Source: Clostridiales bacterium
GTDB lineage: Bacteria > Bacillota > Clostridia > Oscillospirales > Oscillospiraceae
Direction: 5' to 3'
DNA length: 37,681 nucleotides
NCBI GenBank assembly: GCA_019418525.1
Contig: DYBS01000001.1
Coordinates: forward strand, 1-37,681
Below, piece after piece: positions 1-8,340 of this stretch. Each line of letters opens with the position of its first letter. Within the stretch, counting starts at the first letter, position 1. Under the pieces are notes generated by a model. The model saw nothing but the letters and a program-made list of their open reading frames with translations, made no database searches and was not told the DNA's origin. The translations under genes were made by a program, and so were the position numbers.

Positions 1-1
1 C

Positions 2-220
2 AAGGTGATCGTCCATGCCCCCACCCGGCTGGAGGCCATCCGGCGCATGCGCCGGTGCCTGGCCGAGCTGGTCATTGACGGCTACCCCACCACCGCCGAC
101 TTCTGCCATCTGATCCTCCACCACCCCGACTTTGTCCGGGGCCAGTACGACACCGGCTTCCTGGCTCAGAATCAGGAAGAGCTGTTGCGCTGGGAGTGCC
201 AGTCACTCTCCGACCAGTAA
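2..220 (+). CDS. accC: Acetyl-CoA carboxylase biotin carboxylase subunit, C-terminal fragment
   Basis: The open frame enters from the left edge and ends at the TAA at 218-220, so only about 72 C-terminal residues are visible. The segment, with R-M-R-R-C-L-x-E-L and the ending F-L-x-x-N-Q-E-E, matches the C-terminal domain of AccC, which carboxylates the biotin on AccB using ATP and bicarbonate. The GTG at position 5 is an internal valine, not a start. It lies 22 nt upstream of accD and belongs to the same operon. The assignment rests on a short piece plus the accD/accA context. Confidence 0.85.
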   Translation, partial: KVIVHAPTRLEAIRRMRRCLAELVIDGYPTTADFCHLILHHPDFVRGQYDTGFLAQNQEELLRWECQSLSDQ

Positions 221-242
221 GGCGCGTTGAAAGGAGACTGCC

Positions 243-1127
243 GTGAATCACATCTTTTTACAGCGCCGTGCCCGTCTGGAGCAGCTCAAGCGCCAGCGGG
301 GTTTAAGGGAAAAGGCGGGCGTCAAGCGCCCCGAGGCCAGCGTCTTTGAGCAGTGCCCCTCCTGCGGGGCCGCGGTGGCCAAGCGGGACCTGGCCCGCGC
401 CCTGTACGTGTGCCCCGAGTGCGGCTATCACCACAAGATCGGGGCCTATCTGCGCCTTTCCATGCTGCTGGACCCCCACACCTTCCAGGAGCTGGACGAG
501 CACTTCTGCGCCACCGACCCGCTGACCTTCCCCGGCTATGAGGAGAAGCTCAGCGGACTGCGGCGCAAGACCGGCCTCACCGAGGGCGTGGTCACCGCCC
601 GGGGCAAGGTCAACGGCCGCAGCGTGGTGGCCGCCGTCCTGGACAGCAGCTTCCTCATGGGCAGCATGGGTATCGCCGTGGGCGAGAAGATCACCCGGGC
701 GGTGGAGTACGCCATGCGGCAGAAGCTGCCCCTCATTATCTTTTCCGCCAGCGGCGGCGCCCGGATGCAGGAGGGTATTTTGTCCCTCATGCAGATGGCC
801 AAGACCAGCGCCGCCCTGGACCGCTTCCGCAGCAGCGGAGGGCTGTACATCTCGGTGTTCACCCACCCCACCACCGGTGGCGTGACGGCCTCCTTTGCCT
901 CCCTGGGGGACTACACCCTGGCTGAGCCGGGGGCCCTCATCGGCTTTGCCGGGCCCCGGGTCATCGAGCAGACCATCGGCCAGAAGCTCCCCGAGGGCTT
1001 CCAGAGCGCCGAATACCTGGAGGAGCACGGCTTCGTGGACCAGATCGTCCCCCGCAGCCGCATGCGGGACGTGATCTCCCAGCTCCTCCGGCTCCACCAG
1101 AAGGGAGGCAAGCTCCATGATTCGTGA
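243..1127 (+). CDS. accD: Acetyl-CoA carboxylase carboxyltransferase subunit beta
   Basis: Together with AccA this forms the carboxyltransferase that moves the carboxyl group from biotin to acetyl-CoA, giving malonyl-CoA in the cytoplasm. The protein has 294 residues, a normal length. An N-terminal zinc ribbon is formed by Cys38, Cys41, Cys57 and Cys60. The crotonase-like carboxyltransferase core follows, with the oxyanion-hole region S-A-S-G-G-A-R-M-Q-E-G. The start is GTG at 243, chosen because GAAAGGAG lies about 8 nt upstream. The 3' end overlaps accA by 11 nt, which indicates translational coupling and suits the one-to-one subunit need. Confidence 0.96.
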   Translation: MNHIFLQRRARLEQLKRQRGLREKAGVKRPEASVFEQCPSCGAAVAKRDLARALYVCPECGYHHKIGAYLRLSMLLDPHTFQELDEHFCATDPLTFPGYEEKLSGLRRKTGLTEGVVTARGKVNGRSVVAAVLDSSFLMGSMGIAVGEKITRAVEYAMRQKLPLIIFSASGGARMQEGILSLMQMAKTSAALDRFRSSGGLYISVFTHPTTGGVTASFASLGDYTLAEPGALIGFAGPRVIEQTIGQKLPEGFQSAEYLEEHGFVDQIVPRSRMRDVISQLLRLHQKGGKLHDS

Positions 1128-2070
1128 GATCGAAGAGAAGATCGCCGACATCGACGCTGAGATAGCGAAGCTCTCCGGCAGCGATGAGGGCGCTGCCCGC
1201 CTGCGCTATGCCCAGCTGGTGCGGGACCGCTCCGAGCTCCTGGAGGCCTGCCGGGACCTGTCCGCCGGTGACAAGGTCTATCTGGCCCGCCACGCCGGAC
1301 GCCCCGGCACCGCCGACTTCATTCACGCCCTCATCACCGACTTTTTCGAGTGCAAGGGCGACCGGCTGTGTGGAGAGGACCCCAGCATCCTGGGCGGCGT
1401 GGGCTTCTACCACGGCCTGCCCATCACCGTCATCGGCCACCGCAAGGGCAAGGACTTGCAGGAGAACATGGCCTGTAACTTCGGCATGCCCTCCCCGGAG
1501 GGCTACCGCAAGGCCCAGCGCCTGATGAAGCAGGCCGAGCAGTTCCACCGGCCCATCCTCACCTTTGTGGACACCCCCGGCGCCTACCCCGGCCTGGAGG
1601 CCGAGGCCCACGGCCAGGGTGAGGCCATCGCCTCCAGCCTGGCCCTGATGAGCTCCCTCACCGTGCCGGTGATCACCATCATCATTGGCGAGGGCGGCAG
1701 CGGCGGCGCGCTGGCGCTGGCCGTGGCCAACAAGGTGCTGATGCTGGAGAACGCCGTGTACTCCGTCCTCTCTCCGGAGGGCTTCGCCTCCATCCTGTGG
1801 AAGGACTCCAGCCGCTCCGGCGAGGCTGCCGAGGTGATGAAGCTCACCGCCGACGACCTTCTGGAGCTGGACGTCATCGACCAGATCATCCCCGAACCCC
1901 TGGGCGGCGCCCACCAGAACCCCGACGCCGTCTTTTCCGCGGTGGACCGGGCGGTGTACACCCAGCTGCAGCACCTGCTGAAGCTGCGCTCGCCCGCCGC
2001 CCACCGCTATCAGAAATTCCGTGACATGGGCCTGCGCTACACCGTTGAGGCCCGAAAGGACAGAACATGA
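1117..2070 (+). CDS. accA: Acetyl-CoA carboxylase carboxyltransferase subunit alpha
   Basis: This is the alpha subunit of the carboxyltransferase, partner of AccD. It has 317 residues, matching bacterial AccA, with an N-terminal helical region (D-I-D-A-E-I-A-K-L) and a crotonase-fold core. Typical landmarks are F-V-D-T-P-G-A-Y-P-G and G-E-G-G-S-G-G-A-L-A. The ATG at 1117 is preceded by AAGGGAGG inside the end of accD, and the reading frames overlap by 11 nt. The TGA at 2068-2070 overlaps the start of fabH, so accD, accA and fabH are read as one coupled block. Confidence 0.96.
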   Translation: MIREIEEKIADIDAEIAKLSGSDEGAARLRYAQLVRDRSELLEACRDLSAGDKVYLARHAGRPGTADFIHALITDFFECKGDRLCGEDPSILGGVGFYHGLPITVIGHRKGKDLQENMACNFGMPSPEGYRKAQRLMKQAEQFHRPILTFVDTPGAYPGLEAEAHGQGEAIASSLALMSSLTVPVITIIIGEGGSGGALALAVANKVLMLENAVYSVLSPEGFASILWKDSSRSGEAAEVMKLTADDLLELDVIDQIIPEPLGGAHQNPDAVFSAVDRAVYTQLQHLLKLRSPAAHRYQKFRDMGLRYTVEARKDRT

Positions 2071-3005
2071 TGGGTCTCAAATTCATTTCCACTGGCCGCT
2101 GTGTTCCCAGCAAGATCGTCACCAACGACGACCTGAGCCAGATCGTGGACACCAGCGACGAGTGGATCCGCACCCGCACCGGCATCGCCCAGCGCCACTT
2201 CTGCGACGGCGAGAGCGCCGTGGACCTGGCGGTGGGAGCCGCCCGGCAGGCCGTGGAGCGCGCCGGTGTGCGGCCGGAGGACATCGGCGTGTGCGTGGTG
2301 GCCACCTGCACCCCCGAGCACGCCGCCCCCTCCAACGCCTGCATGGTGCAGGCCGCCCTGGGCATCCCCGAGGATGTGCCCTGCTTCGACCTGAACGCCG
2401 GATGTACCGGCTTCCTCTACGGGCTGGAGACCGTCCGGGGCCTGCTGGCCCTGAGCAAACGGCCCTACGCCCTATTGGTGGGCGGTGAACAGCTCAGCCG
2501 GGTCCTGGATATGACCGACCGCTCCACCTGCGTCCTCTTCGGAGACGGCGCGGGCGCGGCGGTGCTGGGCCTGGAGGAGGGCGCGCTCTGGGAGGCCACG
2601 CTGGGCTCCCGGGGCAACTGGGAGATCTTATGGATCAACGGACTCGGCACCGGGACCGCCTCCATCCACATGGACGGCCAGGGGGTCTACCGCTTCGCCG
2701 TGGAGACCATCCCCACCTGCGCCCAGGCGCTGCTGGAGCGCTCCGGCCTGACGCTGGACGACATCGACTGGATCGTCCCCCACCAGGCCAACCGCCGCAT
2801 CATCGAGACGGCGGCCAAGCGCCTCCACGCCCCTATCGAGAAGTTTTACCAGAACATGGAGCGCTACGGCAACACCTCCGCCGCCAGCATTCCCATCGCT
2901 CTGGATGAAATGAACACCGCCGGTCTCCTGAAGCGGGGCCAGCGGGTGATGTGTATCGGGTTCGGTGCGGGCCTCACCTGGGGCGGCGCGCTGTTCCAGT
3001 GGTAA
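2067..3005 (+). CDS. fabH: 3-oxoacyl-ACP synthase III
   Basis: FabH condenses an acyl-CoA primer with malonyl-ACP and so starts each fatty-acid chain. The 312 residues carry the thiolase-fold triad Cys113 (in N-A-G-C-T-G-F), His239 (in V-P-H-Q-A-N) and Asn269 (in G-N-T-S-A-A). The G-F-G-A-G-L-T-W-G-G ending is typical. Two ATG codons stand in tandem at 2067 and 2070; the first overlaps the accA stop as ATGA, and either could be used. In many Firmicutes acpP lies between fabH and fabK, but here only 22 nt separate the two genes and no acpP is present. Confidence 0.96.
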   Translation: MMGLKFISTGRCVPSKIVTNDDLSQIVDTSDEWIRTRTGIAQRHFCDGESAVDLAVGAARQAVERAGVRPEDIGVCVVATCTPEHAAPSNACMVQAALGIPEDVPCFDLNAGCTGFLYGLETVRGLLALSKRPYALLVGGEQLSRVLDMTDRSTCVLFGDGAGAAVLGLEEGALWEATLGSRGNWEILWINGLGTGTASIHMDGQGVYRFAVETIPTCAQALLERSGLTLDDIDWIVPHQANRRIIETAAKRLHAPIEKFYQNMERYGNTSAASIPIALDEMNTAGLLKRGQRVMCIGFGAGLTWGGALFQW

Positions 3006-3027
3006 CCGCGGAAAGGAACGAACTGCT

Positions 3028-3954
3028 ATGAAACTCAACGAACTGCTGGGGACTGAGTTCCCCTTCATCCAGGGCGGCATGGCCAATATCGCCACCGGTG
3101 AATTCGCCGCCGCCGTCTCCAACGCCGGCGCGCTGGGCATCATCGGCGCGGGCGGCATGAGCCCCGAGATGTTCCGGGAGCACATCCACAAGTGCCGCTC
3201 CCTCACCGACAAGCCCTTTGGCGTGAACATCATGCTCATGCACCCCCAGGTGGACGAGCTGGCCAAGATCGCCGCTGAGGAGCACGTCTCCGTCATCACC
3301 ACCGGCGCGGGCAGCCCCGGCGTGTACGTCTCCATGTGGAAAGAGTCCGGCGCCAAGATCTTCCCGGTGGTCTCCGCCGTGTCCCTGGCCAAGATGATGG
3401 CCAAGGCCGGGGTGGACGGCATCATCGCCGAGGGCACCGAGAGCGGCGGCCACGTGGGTGAGACCACCACTATGGCCCTGGTGCCCCAGGTGTGCGACGC
3501 GGTGAGCATCCCCGTCATCGCCGCCGGCGGCATCGCCAGCGGACGCCAGCTGGTGGCGGCCTACGCCCTGGGCGCCTGCGGCGTACAGATGGGCACCTGC
3601 CTGCTGGTGAGCGAGGAGTGCCCCATCCATGAGAACTACAAGCAGGCCCTCCTGAAGGCCTCCGACCGCTCCACCGTGGTCACCGGCCGGTCCGTAAACG
3701 CCCCCGTCCGGGTCATCAAGAACCAGATGACCAAGGACTACATTGCCCATGAGAAGGCGGGCGCCGACCGGATGGAGCTGGAGAAGTTCACCCTGGGCTC
3801 TCTCCGCCGGGCTGTTTTTGACGGTGACACTCGCACCGGCAGCCTCATGGCCGGCCAGGTGGCCGGCATGCTCCACGAGATTCGCCCCCTGCGGGCCATC
3901 TTCGAGGACCTTCAGGCCCAGGCCAAGGAGTGCCTGGATAACCTGAGCCTGTAA
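3028..3954 (+). CDS. fabK: Enoyl-ACP reductase II, FMN-dependent
   Basis: FabK reduces trans-2-enoyl-ACP in the last step of each elongation round, using FMN and NAD(P)H. It replaces FabI, which is not seen here. The 308 residues form a nitronate-monooxygenase-like TIM barrel: I-Q-G-G-M-A-N at about 14-20, the G-A-G-S-P-G flavin loop near 93-98, and the likely catalytic His142 in the segment E-S-G-G-H-V-G. The ATG at 3028 has GGAAAGGA upstream and gives the usual FabK N-terminus. A longer in-frame start at 2965 lies inside fabH and is unlikely. FabK enzymes are known for insensitivity to triclosan. Confidence 0.95.
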   Translation: MKLNELLGTEFPFIQGGMANIATGEFAAAVSNAGALGIIGAGGMSPEMFREHIHKCRSLTDKPFGVNIMLMHPQVDELAKIAAEEHVSVITTGAGSPGVYVSMWKESGAKIFPVVSAVSLAKMMAKAGVDGIIAEGTESGGHVGETTTMALVPQVCDAVSIPVIAAGGIASGRQLVAAYALGACGVQMGTCLLVSEECPIHENYKQALLKASDRSTVVTGRSVNAPVRVIKNQMTKDYIAHEKAGADRMELEKFTLGSLRRAVFDGDTRTGSLMAGQVAGMLHEIRPLRAIFEDLQAQAKECLDNLSL

Positions 3955-3977
3955 TTTCAGAGAAAAAGGAGCGCAAC

Positions 3978-4910
3978 ATGAAACTCGCCTTTTTATACGC
4001 CGGCCAGGGTTCCCAGCATGTGGGCATGGGCCGGGACTTCTACGAGGCCTATCCGGTGTTCCGGGAGATCTTTGACTCCGCTCCCGTGGACTTTGACCTG
4101 AAGAAGCTGTGCTTTGAGGGGCCCGAGGAGCAGCTCTCCGACACCCGCTACACCCAGCCCTGTATGGTGGCTTTCGCTGCCGGGGTTACCGCCCTCCTCC
4201 TCCAGGCGGGTATCCGCCCCGCCATGGCTGCCGGTCTGAGCCTGGGCGAGTATTCCGCGCTCCAGGCCGCCGGGGTCTTTGACGCCATGACCGCCATTTC
4301 CCTGGTGGCCTTCCGGGGCAAGGCTATGGCCGAGGCCGTGTCCGGTCGCCCCTGCGGCATGGCCGCGGTGCTGAACCTGGACCGGGAGAAGCTCCAGGCC
4401 GCCTGCACCGCCGCCTCCGACGCGGGGGTGGTGGAGATCGCCAACTACAACTGTCCCGGCCAGCTGGTCATCGCCGGCGACGCCGCCGCCGTGGAAAAGG
4501 CCGGAGAGCTGGCCAAGGAGGCTGGTGCCCGCCGGGTGGTGCCCCTGAAGGTCAGCGGCCCCTTCCACACCTCCCTGATGGCTCCCGCCGGGGATGCCCT
4601 GCGGGAGAAGTTCAAGACCATCTCCTTCCGGGCCATGAACATCCCCGTCCTCTTCAACTGCAAGGGCGATGTGATGGGCGACGGGGATACCATCCCCGCC
4701 CTGCTGGAGCGCCAGGTCCAGTCCAGCGTCTACCTGGAGGACACCATCCGCACCATGGCCGATCAGGGTGTGGACACCTTTGTGGAGATCGGCCCGGGCA
4801 AGACCCTGTCCGGCTTCGTCCGCAAGACCGTCAAGGGCGCCAAGACCTACGCCATCGATACGGTGGAGGATCTGAACGCCGTCATCGCCGCGCTGAAAGG
4901 AGAAGCATAA
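3978..4910 (+). CDS. fabD: Malonyl-CoA:ACP transacylase
   Basis: FabD loads malonyl groups from CoA onto acyl carrier protein, supplying the extender for all later cycles. The 310 residues show the N-terminal G-Q-G-S-Q motif at 9-13, the nucleophile Ser88 in G-L-S-L-G, and the catalytic His197 in G-P-F-H-T-S. Both active-site residues and the length match the family. AAAAAGGAG precedes the ATG at 3978. The TAA at 4908-4910 shares its last A with the fabG start codon (TAATG), a one-base overlap implying coupled translation. Confidence 0.96.
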   Translation: MKLAFLYAGQGSQHVGMGRDFYEAYPVFREIFDSAPVDFDLKKLCFEGPEEQLSDTRYTQPCMVAFAAGVTALLLQAGIRPAMAAGLSLGEYSALQAAGVFDAMTAISLVAFRGKAMAEAVSGRPCGMAAVLNLDREKLQAACTAASDAGVVEIANYNCPGQLVIAGDAAAVEKAGELAKEAGARRVVPLKVSGPFHTSLMAPAGDALREKFKTISFRAMNIPVLFNCKGDVMGDGDTIPALLERQVQSSVYLEDTIRTMADQGVDTFVEIGPGKTLSGFVRKTVKGAKTYAIDTVEDLNAVIAALKGEA

Positions 4911-5653
4911 TGGAGCTGACTGGAAGAAATGCCCTGGTCACCGGCGGCAGCCGGGGGATCGGCCGGGCCGTGTGCCTGGAACTGGCCCGACAGGGGGCCA
5001 ATGTGGCGGTGAACTACGCGGGAAGTGCCCAGGCCGCCGAGGAAGTGGCCGCCGCCTGCCGGGAGCTGGGGGTGGAGTCTTTCGCCGTCCAGGCCAACGT
5101 GGCTGACGCCGCCGCGGTGGACGCTATGGTGAAGGAGGTCATTACTCGCTTCGGGTCCATCGACATCCTGGTTAACAACGCCGGCATCACCAAGGATAAG
5201 CTGGCCCTCCAGATCAAGGAGGAGGAGTTCGACGCGGTGGTGGACACCAACCTGAAGGGCGCCTTCCTCTGCATGAAGGCCTGCTACCGCCCCATGATGA
5301 AGCAGCGCTACGGCCGCATCATCAACATGAGCAGCATCGTGGGCCTGCGGGGCAACCCCGGCCAGGCCAACTACGCCGCCAGCAAGGCAGGCCTCATCGG
5401 CATGAGCAAGTCCATTGCCAAGGAGCTGGCCAGCCGCAACGTCACCGTGAACCTGGTGGCCCCCGGCTTCATCGACACCGATATGACCGCCGTCCTCCCC
5501 GAGGCCGCCCGCACCGCTATGCTGGCCTCCATCCCCATGGCCCGTCTGGGTCAGCCGGAGGACGTGGCCCGGGCCGTGGCCTTCTTCGCCAGTGAACACG
5601 CCGGATACATCACCGGCCAGGTCCTGTGCGTGGACGGCGGCATGGCCGTGTAA
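4910..5653 (+). CDS. fabG: 3-oxoacyl-ACP reductase
   Basis: FabG reduces 3-ketoacyl-ACP to 3-hydroxyacyl-ACP with NADPH. It is a short-chain dehydrogenase of 247 residues with the cofactor motif T-G-G-S-R-G-I-G at 11-18, N-N-A-G at 89-92, and the catalytic set Ser142, Tyr155 and Lys159. The C-terminal G-Q-V-L-C-V-D-G-G is typical. The start ATG overlaps the fabD stop by one base, and the ribosome site AAAGGAGAAGC lies in the end of fabD. A 38-nt gap separates it from fabF. No unusual features are seen. Confidence 0.96.
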   Translation: MELTGRNALVTGGSRGIGRAVCLELARQGANVAVNYAGSAQAAEEVAAACRELGVESFAVQANVADAAAVDAMVKEVITRFGSIDILVNNAGITKDKLALQIKEEEFDAVVDTNLKGAFLCMKACYRPMMKQRYGRIINMSSIVGLRGNPGQANYAASKAGLIGMSKSIAKELASRNVTVNLVAPGFIDTDMTAVLPEAARTAMLASIPMARLGQPEDVARAVAFFASEHAGYITGQVLCVDGGMAV

Positions 5654-5691
5654 ACGCGGATCAACTGAGAGTTCCGAAAGGATAGAATAGT

Positions 5692-6933
5692 ATGGATAAA
5701 AGACGTGTTGTCATCACGGGCATGGGCGCGCTGACCCCCATCGGCAAGACCGCCGAGGAATCCTGGCAGGCCGCCAAGGCCGGTACCTGCGGCATCGACA
5801 CCATCACCCAGTATGATACCTCCAACCAGAAGGTCCACCTGGCCGGTGAGGTCAAGGACTTTAACGCCGAGGACTACCTGGAGCGCCGGGAGGCCCGGCG
5901 GATGGACCGCTTCACCCAGTTCGCCGTCATTGCCGCTGGCGAAGCCCTGAAGAACAGCGGCCTGGACCTGGAGACCGAGGATCGCTCCAACATCGGCGTG
6001 GTGGTCTCCAGCGGCATCGGCGGCATCACCACCATCCAGAACGAGACCCTCAAGGGCAATGAGAAGGGCTTTGACAAGGTCTCTCCCTTCTTCATCCCCA
6101 TGGTCATTGCCAACATGGCCGCCGGCCAGATCGCCATTAAGTACGGCCTCCAGGGCATGTGCACCTGCCCCGTCTCCGCCTGCGCCGGCGGCAGCAATGC
6201 CATCGGCGACGCCTTCCGCCACATCCGGGACGGCTACGCCGACGTGATGGTTTGCGGCGGCGCCGAGGCCGCCATCACCCCCCTGGGCATGGGCGGCTTC
6301 ACCTCCCTGAAAGCCCTGACCACCTGCAATGACCCTGCCCGCGCCTCCATCCCCTTTGACGCCGAGCGTTCCGGCTTCGTCATGGGCGAGGGCGCCGGTA
6401 TCCTGGTGCTGGAGAGCTACGAGCACGCCAAGGCCCGCGGCGCCCACATTCTGGGCGAGATCGTGGGCTACGGCTCCAACTGCGACGCCCACCACATCAC
6501 CGCCCCCTGTCCCGACGGCGCCGGCGCCACTGCCTGTATGCGCATGGCCCTGGCCGACGGCAATGTGCCCGCAGACGAGGTGGACTACATCAACGCCCAC
6601 GGCACCTCCACCTCCCTCAACGACTCCGGCGAGACCACCGCGGTGAAGAACGCCTTCGGTGACCACGCCCGGGAGCTGATGATGAGCTCCACCAAGTCCA
6701 TGACCGGCCACCTGCTGGGGGCCAGCGGCGCGGTGGCGGCCATCTTCTGTACTCTGGCCCTGCGAGACCAGTTCGCGCCACCCACGATCCACTATCAGGT
6801 CCCCGACCCCGCCTGCGACCTGGACGTGGTGCCCAACGAGGGCCGCAGCGCCGCCATCCGCTACGCCATGGCCAACGCCTTTGGCTTCGGCGGACACAAC
6901 GCCAGCCTGATCTTCAAGCGCTGGGAGGAGTAA
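5692..6933 (+). CDS. fabF: 3-oxoacyl-ACP synthase II
   Basis: FabF performs the elongating condensation of acyl-ACP with malonyl-ACP. The 413 residues contain the thiolase-fold catalytic triad Cys164 (in S-A-C-A-G-G), His303 (in N-A-H-G-T-S-T) and His340 (in M-T-G-H-L-L-G-A), and the C-terminal F-G-F-G-G-H-N. The His-His pair marks a FabF/FabB-type enzyme rather than FabH. GAAAGGATA precedes the ATG at 5692. fabZ begins 3 nt after the stop, with its ribosome site (GGGAGGAG) inside the end of fabF. Confidence 0.96.
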   Translation: MDKRRVVITGMGALTPIGKTAEESWQAAKAGTCGIDTITQYDTSNQKVHLAGEVKDFNAEDYLERREARRMDRFTQFAVIAAGEALKNSGLDLETEDRSNIGVVVSSGIGGITTIQNETLKGNEKGFDKVSPFFIPMVIANMAAGQIAIKYGLQGMCTCPVSACAGGSNAIGDAFRHIRDGYADVMVCGGAEAAITPLGMGGFTSLKALTTCNDPARASIPFDAERSGFVMGEGAGILVLESYEHAKARGAHILGEIVGYGSNCDAHHITAPCPDGAGATACMRMALADGNVPADEVDYINAHGTSTSLNDSGETTAVKNAFGDHARELMMSSTKSMTGHLLGASGAVAAIFCTLALRDQFAPPTIHYQVPDPACDLDVVPNEGRSAAIRYAMANAFGFGGHNASLIFKRWEE

Positions 6934-6936
6934 GCC

Positions 6937-7362
6937 ATGGAACTGAACATCCAAGAGATCATGGAGATCCTGCCTCACCGCCCGCCCTTCCTGCTGGTGG
7001 ACCGGATCACCACCTGTGAGCCGGGCAAGTCCGCCACGGGCATCAAGTGCGTGACCATGAACGAGCCCTTTTTCACCGGCCATTTCCCCGGGCAGCCCAT
7101 CATGCCCGGCGTGCTGATTCTGGAGGCCCTGGCCCAGACCGGCGCGGTGGCCGCCCTGTCCCTGCCCGAGAACAAGGGCAAGCTGGCCATCTTCGGCGGG
7201 GTGAAGCACGCCCGCTTCAAGCGCCCCGTAGTGCCCGGCGACGTGCTGGAGTTGAGCTGCGAGCTCATTGAGCAGCGGGGCCCCGTGGGCTACGGCAAGG
7301 CCGTGGCCCGGGTGGAGGGCAAGATCGCCGCTCAGGCCGAGATCACCTTTGTGATTCAGTAA
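6937..7362 (+). CDS. fabZ: 3-hydroxyacyl-ACP dehydratase
   Basis: FabZ dehydrates 3-hydroxyacyl-ACP to the enoyl form that FabK reduces. The 141-residue hot-dog-fold protein has the N-terminal L-P-H-R-P-P-F-L-L-V-D-R signature, catalytic His49 in G-H-F-P-G and Glu63 in I-L-E-A-L-A-Q. Length and residues are standard. No FabM isomerase or second FabZ is visible, so the route to unsaturated chains cannot be judged from this window. A 63-nt gap with no clear hairpin leads to the regulator gene, which probably shares the transcript. Confidence 0.95.
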   Translation: MELNIQEIMEILPHRPPFLLVDRITTCEPGKSATGIKCVTMNEPFFTGHFPGQPIMPGVLILEALAQTGAVAALSLPENKGKLAIFGGVKHARFKRPVVPGDVLELSCELIEQRGPVGYGKAVARVEGKIAAQAEITFVIQ

Positions 7363-7425
7363 CCGGCTGCCTCCGCGGGGGCTGTGCCAGGCCGGTACCG
7401 AATCAGAAACAGCGGAGGGAACGTC

Positions 7426-7884
7426 ATGCTGGATCAGACATTCAACAGCGTGTATACCAAATTCAAACTTCATTTCTACAAGGCGGTCTTTTCCCGTTTC
7501 CAGGACCGGGAGGCCAGCCTGACCACGGTGGAGAGCTTCTGCATGGAGATCATCATGGCACTGGGCCGGCCCACCATCAATGAGTTTGCCCGATTCGTCC
7601 AGATTTCGCCTCCCAACGCGGCCTATAAGGTCAACAGTTTGGTGCAGAAGGGGTATGTCCGCAAGGTCCAGTCCCCGGAGGACAAGCGGGAGTATTTTCT
7701 GGAGGTCACCCAGAAATACATCGACTACTACAACATCTCATACAGCTATCTCAACATCGTCATGGACCGCATCAAGCACCGTTTCCCCGAGGAGGATGTA
7801 GAGCGCCTGGAGGATATGCTCCATGTGATCTCCAGCGAGCTGATGCCCGAGATTCCCCTGCCGGAGGAGCCGGCCCAATCCTGA
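7426..7884 (+). CDS. MarR-family regulator, FabT-like
   Basis: The 152-residue protein has a MarR winged helix at about 48-95 (P-T-I-N-E-F-A, S-P-P-N-A-A-Y-K-V-N-S-L-V, and a wing with P-E-D-K-R-E-Y) and long flanking helices for dimerisation. Its place at the end of a fab operon suggests a FabT-type repressor of fatty-acid synthesis that senses acyl-ACP; this is inference from context and fold. The ATG at 7426 is chosen because GCGGAGGGA lies just upstream; an upstream in-frame GTG at 7384 has no such site. In streptococci fabT stands at the 5' end of the cluster, here it stands at the 3' end. The operon promoter and its operator lie outside the window. Confidence 0.8.
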   Translation: MLDQTFNSVYTKFKLHFYKAVFSRFQDREASLTTVESFCMEIIMALGRPTINEFARFVQISPPNAAYKVNSLVQKGYVRKVQSPEDKREYFLEVTQKYIDYYNISYSYLNIVMDRIKHRFPEEDVERLEDMLHVISSELMPEIPLPEEPAQS

Positions 7885-7890
7885 CTGTCT

Positions 7891-7928
7891 GCCCCCTGGA
7901 GCCTTAAGGCTCTGGGGGGCTTTTGTTT
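7891..7928 (+). terminator. Rho-independent terminator of the fab operon
   Basis: A 13-bp stem (7891-7903 with 7908-7920, two G-U pairs) closes a TTAA loop and is followed by CTTTTGTTT. It begins 6 nt after the regulator stop codon and should end the fatty-acid operon transcript. Confidence 0.9.
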
Positions 7929-8020
7929 GGATTTAACGGAATTTTAACCTTGGCTTATGGCCCTTTTTAAGGGGGATGTTGTATACTAAGCGCAACAAAT
8001 GACAAGAAGGAGGAGCTGTC

Positions 8021-8227
8021 ATGACCCGAAAGCTCTATCGCACCGAGGGCCCCGACGCCAAGCTGTTCGGCGTGTGCGGCGGACTGGCGGAATATTTCAA
8101 CATTGATCCCACGCTGATCCGTGTGGCGCTGGTGCTGCTGGTGTGGCTGGGCGGACTCTCTCTGTGGGTCTACCTCCTGGCCGCCCTCATCATTCCCCGC
8201 AAGAGTGAGGTCTACCCGGGCTACTAA
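8021..8227 (+). CDS. PspC-domain small membrane protein
   Basis: The 68-residue protein is almost entirely one PspC domain: an N-terminal K-L-Y-R-T-E-G, then F-G-V-C-G-G-L-A-E-Y-F at 16-26, then one hydrophobic segment at about 32-58 ending in I-I-P-R. PspC-domain proteins are membrane stress sensors or partners in envelope stress systems. A stand-alone domain of this size is common in Firmicutes, and its partner is not visible here. AAGAAGGAGGAG precedes the ATG at 8021. A TATACT -10-like element lies at 7982-7987 but has no convincing -35 at normal distance, so the promoter type is unclear. Confidence 0.85.
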   Translation: MTRKLYRTEGPDAKLFGVCGGLAEYFNIDPTLIRVALVLLVWLGGLSLWVYLLAALIIPRKSEVYPGY

Positions 8228-8232
8228 TCCCC

Positions 8233-8340
8233 ATGTCTACCAAATGTCAACCGCAAAAACGCCCAGACCCATTGCAGTGCAATGGGTCTGGGCGTTTTTA
8301 TGTTTCGGGAGCAGTGATATGTCTACCAGATGTCTACCAG
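8233..8340. repeat. Short direct repeats ATGTCTACCA flanking a terminator
   Basis: The unit ATGTCTACCA occurs at 8233-8242, 8319-8328 and 8330-8339. The first copy is followed 11 nt on by a variant (ATGTCAACC at 8244-8252), so each side of the hairpin carries a pair with an 11-bp repeat period. The pairs flank the palindromic terminator. The arrangement resembles arm-type sites of tyrosine recombinases, but no integrase gene is present. Confidence 0.5.
8255..8299. terminator. Strong bidirectional terminator after the PspC gene
   Basis: An almost perfect palindrome: A-tract, 16-nt arm 8261-8276, one-base centre, 16-nt arm 8278-8293, T-tract. It can end transcription in both directions. It closes the pspC transcript and separates it from the S-layer gene. 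Confidence 0.9.

Noticed and set aside
5551..7473. Long minus-strand frame across fabF and fabZ
   Set aside because: Antisense shadow of GC-rich coding sequence: His/Gly/Ala-rich, no motifs, no start signals. The same applies to the long antisense frames over ulaG, ulaA, ptsI and pflB.
7950..7987. Sigma-A promoter for the PspC gene
   Set aside because: TATACT is a fair -10, but the nearest TTGGCT is 26 bp away, too far for a normal -35.
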